From Avena insularis (Eukaryota > Streptophyta > Magnoliopsida > Poales > Poaceae): DNA of 64,000 nucleotides. The position numbers were made by a program, and so were the translations under genes. Within the stretch, counting starts at the first letter, position 1; every line of letters starts with the position of its first letter. A model generated the notes under the pieces. It saw only the letters and a program-made list of their open reading frames with translations, made no database searches and was not told the DNA's origin. The stretch spans positions 305,017,132-305,081,131 of the forward strand of contig CM042689.1 in NCBI GenBank assembly GCA_023614405.1, read 5' to 3'. Below, piece after piece: positions 58,970-64,000 of the stretch.

Positions 58970-60837
58970 TATAGGGGTTAGAGCATGGAAAACAAAAAAT
59001 TCTATCGCATACAAACAAACAAGCCAAGATCTATCTACTAGATTGTAGCGAGTCGATGAAATAACTTACCTCGAAGATTCCAGCGGTTAACGAGCAGATT
59101 CTCGTGGGTGATGTAGTCGTACACTTCCGATCTCAAGATCGCGTGACGATCCTTCCAAGCTGCGTTCGGCAGCGCTCATGATCGATCACCGTTGATTTTC
59201 GACGAAGACCTTCCTCTCCTTGTTCCAGGCAGCGGAGGTTGTAGCACTCTCCTCGCGATTCGGCAAGACAGTGGCGTGGTACAGGAAGTAGAGGGAAATC
59301 ATGAGGCTTCGCCTTAAGCCGGTGCGAGTATGGTGGAGTTTATGAGAGAGGCTATTAGTGGTCTAGTAATTAGACACACCAATTAGAAGGCTCTAAACCG
59401 CTGGCTAAAGCAATTAGAAGCTCTAAACCAAAACGGCTCTAAACCGGAGATTTAGAGGTAGAAAGTTGTGTGTCTAGGAGGGGAGCCCTGCCCCTCCTTT
59501 TATGGGTGGGGAGGCGCGGCCAGGGGAGGGGAGCCCCTCCCCAAGTCGGCCTTGGGTGGCGCGCCGGCTTGGGGAGGAGACTCCTCCCTCAAGTCGGTTC
59601 CCAACTCCTCTTTCTTGTTTCCCACAGTTTCTTGTTTTAGCCGTTTGACTTTCAAACTGGACATTTGACTTTTTCTGTTTTAGGATTCAAATTAATCCTT
59701 TATTTGGGACAGCAAGAACACTTAGTACATGATGCAATCATTCCAATATGTAATGACACATTCATGTACCCCTCCCCCGAGTCTTGGGACAATCCGGAAC
59801 CTTCGAACATTCCCGATGAAAACACGGAATCATTCCCGAACTCAAAGCGGGACTTTCCTTATATGAATCTTATTCTCCGGACCATTCCGGATCACCTCGT
59901 GATATCCCGGATCCCATCCGAGACTCCGAACAACATTCGGTCTCTTTCTCATAATACCATAACTACTCAAACAACGTCGAATCCTTAAGTGTGTCTCCCT
60001 ACGGTTCGTGAATTATGCGGACATGATCGAGACACTTCTCCGAACAATAACCAATAGAGGAATCTGGAAATTCATATGGCTCCCACATATTTCTACGATT
60101 ACTTTGCGATCGAATGAACCACTTACATACGATACCAATTTCCCTTTGTCTCACGATAGTTTACTTATCCGAGGTTATGATCGTCGGTATCTCTGCATAC
60201 CTAGTTCAACCTCGTTACCGATAAGTACTCTTTTCTCGTTCCCGTGATATGTGATCCCTTGTGACCCAGTCACATGCTTGCAAGCTAATGGGATGTCATT
60301 TCACCGAGAGGGCCCAGTATATCTATCCAGTCATATGGATGGACAAATCACTCTTGATCCATGTGTTTCAACCAATACTTTCCGAACACTCAATGCCACC
60401 TTTATAGCCACCCGATTACGGTGTGGTGTTTGATGTCATCAAAGCATCCATCCGGTAAAGGTGATATGCATGATCTCATGGTCAAGGAATTAGGTTACTA
60501 TGTATCGTAAAGCATATAGCAATTGAACTATTGAAATGACTTGATCTTTATGCTACGCTTATCTATAGGAGTATGTCCATCACATCATTCTCCTAATGAT
60601 ATGATCCTGTTGTTAATAACATCTCTATGTTCATGATCAGGAAACCATGATCATATATTAACCAACAAGCTAGTTTAACAAGAGGCTTTACTAGGGACTC
60701 TTATTTTAGTTTACAAATCACACAAGTATTAATGTTTCCGGTTAATACAATTATAGCATGGTATGTAAACATTTATCATAAGTGTGAAGATATGATAATA
60801 ACCACTTTATTATTGCCTCTTGGGCATATCTCCAACA
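58970..60837 (-). repeat. BARE/Angela 5' LTR (nested element)
   Basis: About 1.87 kb, in element orientation from 60837 (TGTTGGAGATATGCCC) to 58970 (ending ...CCCCTATA). It is near identical to the partner LTR over the outer 350 bases; elsewhere the differences are dominated by indels of 1-3 bases, concentrated in the GC-rich leader part. Confidence 0.93.
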
Positions 60838-61740
60838 CAGAATGGTGTGGTTGGGCAAACCACCAATATCAAGCTCATATACAACATCTTGCTTCACATG
60901 TTCCGCCACACTCTCACTCCCAAGGCTGGCAATAAGGATGTTATGAGAGGCGCGGAGATCAACCTGATGGCTCATGCTCACATTGTGTACATTCATGGTC
61001 CAGCTCATCTAGGTGGTGCTATTGATGTTATGGACTTCATCTATCAGGATTTGTACAAGTGCATCACTGACAAGAAGTGTCCTCTGTATGCCCCCTATGT
61101 GATGAAGCTCATTGCTGCCCACACTCCTGTCACTCCCTTGCTCTATCAGGATCTTGTTCCCCACACTGCTGCCAAACTACAGAGGAAGGGGGCCCCTAAC
61201 ACCAAGGCTCCTCGAGGCTACCCTCCAGCTCAGGACATATTTGAGGATGACGAGATTGAGGTTGATGACTCTAACAGTGATGGTTTTGAGAAGGTACAGG
61301 CTCCACCGTCTTGTGGCCCTAGGATGAAGCATGCTAGCAATGATATCGCTTCAACACCTCTAAGGAGGAAGTGCACAAGAAGGTGAAGAAGGCCTCGTGG
61401 TGGAAGAAGCTCCTCCTTTGCCAGAACATTGACATTCACCATGGACAATATGATGCCTACAAGGCTAACAGGAATGTCATGAAGGAACTCAAGCGGATCA
61501 ACCAGCCCATGGATGTTGATCCTTCTCAGCAGCAGGCGTCATATGGCACTCTCTCCTATGGTCACTGGAGTTAGGGACGTGTGGACTGGTCCATGTTTGA
61601 GGATGTGTCCTCTTCTTCTCGCCCTCACGGCCAGCGCTCGACTCAGGATGACGATGATGATGAGGATGGTGACGAGGATGAGGATGCCGATGAGGACTTT
61701 AGTGGCTAGTGTCTTGGGGCGTGTTAGTAGTGCTCTTTTC

Positions 61741-62182
61741 CCTTTTTGGCGTCTTGATGCCAAAGGGGGAGAAGTAGCCCCATATTAGGTTGCTATCGGG
61801 ATTTGCATGGGTCCACGGGCTTCACTTTCTCTCGATTTGCCTCTTTGAAGCTCCGTGTCTTTATCTTTTATCCTATTTGTTTGAGATTGGTTTGAGAACT
61901 TTGTGTGTTGTGTGTTATGACTTGTGTACCCGGTTATGTCTAAGACTATGATTTATCTAGCTTATCTACCTAGTCTTTATCATATCTTGTCATAACTTGC
62001 TTAACAATCTAGCTAGGAAATGATCCTAGGATGTGTGATCTTGTATTCAAAAGCAAAGCCAAAATTGGTCACACATCTAGGGGGAGCCTTGCTATGTTGT
62101 AAATTTTTTATTACTAGCGAACCTTTTATCTATCCCATATACAAATCCTTGGGTTGTCATCAAACACCAAAAAGGGAGAGAT
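61741..62182 (+). promoter_or_regulatory. Sirevirus repeated polypurine tracts and 3' leader
   Basis: Three purine tracts occur between the downstream gene and the 3' LTR: ccaaagggggagaag (about 61759), ctagggggagcc (about 62078) and, directly at the LTR, ccaaaaagggagaga (about 62168-62181). The first is preceded by a small hairpin (tttggcgtcttgatgccaaa, 61746-61765). Multiplied polypurine tracts upstream of the 3' LTR are a known Sirevirus feature; the last one is the primer for plus-strand synthesis. Confidence 0.75.
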
Positions 62183-63391
62183 TGAAAGGGCATTTTATGC
62201 CTTTCATATTATTTTGATGCTTGTTGACAACACTTGGATTAGTTTAATGCTTTGCTAAATGTTTTAGAAGATATCAGATTTATTGTGGCCAATATATATA
62301 CATATGGAGAGATGACTTGACAGGAACAAAACAAGGGAAAAGATCTGTATTTGGCCGGACTGTCCGGCTGGCGTGCGCCGGACTGTCCGGCCCAACCGGA
62401 AACTCCGCCCGAAAGCAGCCAGAATGTCCGGCCGTGAGTTTTCGCCAGGATTTCTCCCCAGCTGTGGACAACCAGTATAGCAAATCGGACACTGGCCAGA
62501 CACTTGCCGGACTCTGGCCGGAAACTTGGCTAGGACGGAGTGTTCGGCTCGTGTTGAGCGGAATGTCCGGCCAGGCCGTACTGTCTGGCTCACACAGACC
62601 GGACTATTCGGCTTAAGTTGTTCCAACGGCTCTAAATTCTGGGGCCCTATAAAAGGACCCCTTCTTCTACCTTGTAACCTGCTCGTCTAGTTCAAGAATA
62701 GCAACACGTTTTGAGCCACCAAATCCACAAGATCTCTTCATTCATCCATCCAAAGTCATTGATCTTTGGAGAATCGAAGGAGGACGCCTTGATCTACAGC
62801 TTCACCAAGAGAGATCTTCATTTACCCCTCATTCACTTGAGGGCCCCTTGCTCTAGTGTTTCTTTGGAAACCCTAGCTTTGATTTGGTTCTTACAAGCTT
62901 GTCTTTGATTGTTTGACAGCTTGCTTGTATTTGGGAGCCTCCAATTAGGTTGTGGATGTGTTCCCCGAACTTTTTGTAAAGGTGCCAGCTTCCACCTCGA
63001 AGGTTACCGATATAGTGGAAGAGGTGAATCGAACCCCTTTGGGGCGAGGATCATCGGAGAACAAGGGAGGCCTCTCGTGGAGTTAGTGGTTTGAACCACC
63101 CCCTCTCCAAACGTAGACGTACTTCCCCTCAAAAGGAAGGAACTATGGGAAACAAATCCTTGTGTCTCCGCGCCCATCACTTTGGTTACTTCTATCCTCT
63201 ACTGCACTTTACTTACTTGTTCTTGCTTAGTGTTGTGCTAGTTTGTGCTTGTTTGACATATAGGTGAATTCACCTTAGTTTCATAATCTAGAGAATTTAC
63301 CTTTCTTGTCAAACCCTAAATTGAAAAAGAAGAAAATTTGAAGTAGCACCTATTCACCCCCCCCCCTCTAGGTGCCCATACGATCCTTTTA
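62183..63391 (+). repeat. Sirevirus 3' LTR
   Basis: Starts TGAAAGGGCATTTTATGCC and ends ATCCTTTTA (TA where CA is expected), about 1.21 kb. TATAAAAG lies at 62648. Upstream of it CCGGA...TCCGG words are denser and better preserved (62356-62612) than in the 5' LTR, and the region is about 40 bp longer. Confidence 0.92.
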
Positions 63392-64000
63392 ACTGCAAAT
63401 CTGAAGATGGCCATCGCTTTCAGGTCGTCCTCGAATAGAATCAGCGCCCATGGACACGGATCTGATGCCTGACGAAGCCAGTGCCAGCGGCAACGGAGCA
63501 TGGTGCATGAAGAGCTTCAGATTAAGCATGCCGAGGCCACCGTTCTCGGTGGGCTGGCACACTCTTGATCAAGGGAGGAGGTAGTGGCCTCGATTCACCT
63601 CCTCCTCCCCCTTCCACACGAAGCCTCTGTAGCAACGGTGATGATGTATAGCGCACATTGGTGTAGGGGCAATACCGAGAGGAGATGGAGAGTGAGGGCC
63701 ATGAGTATTGATCAGGTCAAGGTAAGGCGACCGCTAATTCTTAGAAATCTTGGTTTCCATCCCTTCATCTTGCTCGAGTACTTGTCAATAAGTGGCCAAA
63801 TGTTGGCTCGGCGAAGGCGGTCAGTGGAGAGGGGCAAGCCAAGGTACGTGACAGGAAATCCTTCCTTCCTCGTGCACCTAAAGAAATTAACCACTCTTTG
63901 TGCCATGTCATCTCGCAGCGAACACAGGTTGTGTGGCTCTTCTACATGTTCTCATCCAGGATGGACGCACTTACAAAGAGATCAAGGTTCGACACCATGT
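63392..64000 (-). pseudogene. LINE, reverse transcriptase part (continues beyond the window)
   Basis: The minus strand reads MAQRVVNFFRCTRKEGFPVTYLGLPLS and RLRRANIWPLIDKYSSKMKGWK (63906-63712), the end of a plant LINE reverse transcriptase. It then continues with frame changes to LRCRWHWLRQASDPCPWALI and AIFRFAV at the Sirevirus border (63501-63392). The next residues of the family (a stretch with IGDGT and ALFW) are found on the other side of the Sirevirus, at 43130, which shows that the two pieces were one LINE. The 5' part lies right of the window. Confidence 0.85.

Larger units (their letters stand above)
52062..60837 (-). mobile_element. BARE/Angela-type Copia retrotransposon, full length, nested
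   Basis: A pair of LTRs (52062-53954 and 58970-60837) in minus orientation encloses 5.0 kb. CAGAA occurs directly on both sides (52057-52061 and 60838-60842), a perfect target duplication inside the Sirevirus downstream gene. Next to the right LTR the complement of 58959-58968 is TGGTATCGAG, a slightly changed initiator-methionine primer site. Next to the left LTR is the complement of the purine tract caagtgggagac. The ends on the right LTR's inner side read TA instead of TG. The interior is decayed, with no frame longer than about 80 codons. Confidence 0.92.
51391..61709 (+). pseudogene. Sirevirus downstream gene (env position), plant-transposon-protein type, split by BARE insertion
   Basis: The two halves, 51391-52061 and 60843-61709, join across the nested element; AQN is recovered at the junction once one copy of the duplicated CAGAA is removed. 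The left half contains RFRYDDERDIHIDPS, ERFWRTEQALLFSELYG and FYATVVFGD, then MSGTTRIRSNMVQFAHILGLPFNP, which resembles the putative plant transposon protein domain found in grass retroelements. The right half continues NGVVGQTTNIKL, HGPAHLGGAIDVMDFIYQDLY and a basic stretch, and ends in an acidic tail (DDDDDEDGDEDEDADEDF) with a stop at 61707-61709. Stops and frame changes are present (near 51529, 51859, 51894, 52034, 61383, 61572). No signal peptide or transmembrane segment was noticed, so an envelope role is not supported by the sequence. Confidence 0.65.
43131..63391 (+). mobile_element. Sirevirus (Maximus-like) Copia retrotransposon, split by a BARE/Angela element
   Basis: Two LTRs (43131-44299 and 62183-63391), a methionine-initiator primer site, long gag with zinc knuckle, Copia-order pol, an extra gene downstream of pol, and repeated polypurine tracts together define the Sirevirus lineage; Maximus is the Triticeae member I would compare first. 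Without the nested element it is about 11.5 kb. Flanking bases gctgc (43126-43130) and actgc (63392-63396) match at 4 of 5 positions as an aged target duplication. All genes carry lesions. It sits inside a LINE and is itself interrupted at 52062-60842. Confidence 0.88.

Overview
The window is nuclear DNA of a grass, almost certainly a Triticeae species (wheat, barley, Aegilops or a relative). The main evidence is three LTRs of the BARE-1/WIS/Angela Copia group, one on the plus strand and a pair on the minus strand, together with Stowaway MITEs, a PIF/Harbinger element, a Sirevirus (Maximus-like) Copia and Gypsy LTRs of a type common in wheat. Nothing points to bacterial or organellar DNA. Assignments are from reading the sequence; no database search was run.

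Layout. 1-7508: the right end of a Gypsy element (internal 3' part plus 3' LTR) abuts the middle of a BARE/Angela pol, consistent with the Gypsy having inserted into the Copia. The decayed Copia pol then runs to its 3' LTR. 7509-10678: a decayed B3-domain/AT-hook gene on the minus strand, an LTR-like GC-rich block with a TATA box, and a reverse transcriptase fragment of a different Copia family. 10679-18382: mostly low-copy DNA with a degenerate Stowaway, a candidate very small minus-strand gene (37 codons, good TATA box and start context), a long fold-back repeat and microsatellites. 18383-19961: a solo Gypsy LTR with a perfect 5-bp target duplication. 19962-28870: low-copy and AT-rich DNA with a Stowaway MITE and a LINE RNase H fragment. 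28871-31895: a 3-kb element with Stowaway-type terminal inverted repeats (TIRs) but no recognisable transposase. 33683-38246: a complete PIF/Harbinger element with its two genes (Myb/SANT-like protein and DDE transposase), both carrying frameshifts.

38964-42100 is the one clearly intact host gene: an eight-exon serine alpha/beta hydrolase of 277 residues with a full catalytic triad and consistent GT-AG splice sites. It has a Stowaway-type MITE about 300 bp upstream of its ATG and an LTR-like insert in intron 3, and a LINE begins about 120 bp after its stop.

42225-64000 is a three-level nest. A minus-strand LINE is split by a plus-strand Sirevirus (43131-63391, LTRs about 1.2 kb). The Sirevirus is itself split, inside its extra downstream gene, by a minus-strand BARE/Angela element (52062-60837) flanked by a perfect CAGAA duplication. 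The LINE reading continues from one side of the Sirevirus to the other. All retroelement genes here carry stops or frameshifts. Apart from the hydrolase and perhaps the 37-codon gene, the window is a record of transposon insertions rather than a set of cooperating genes.
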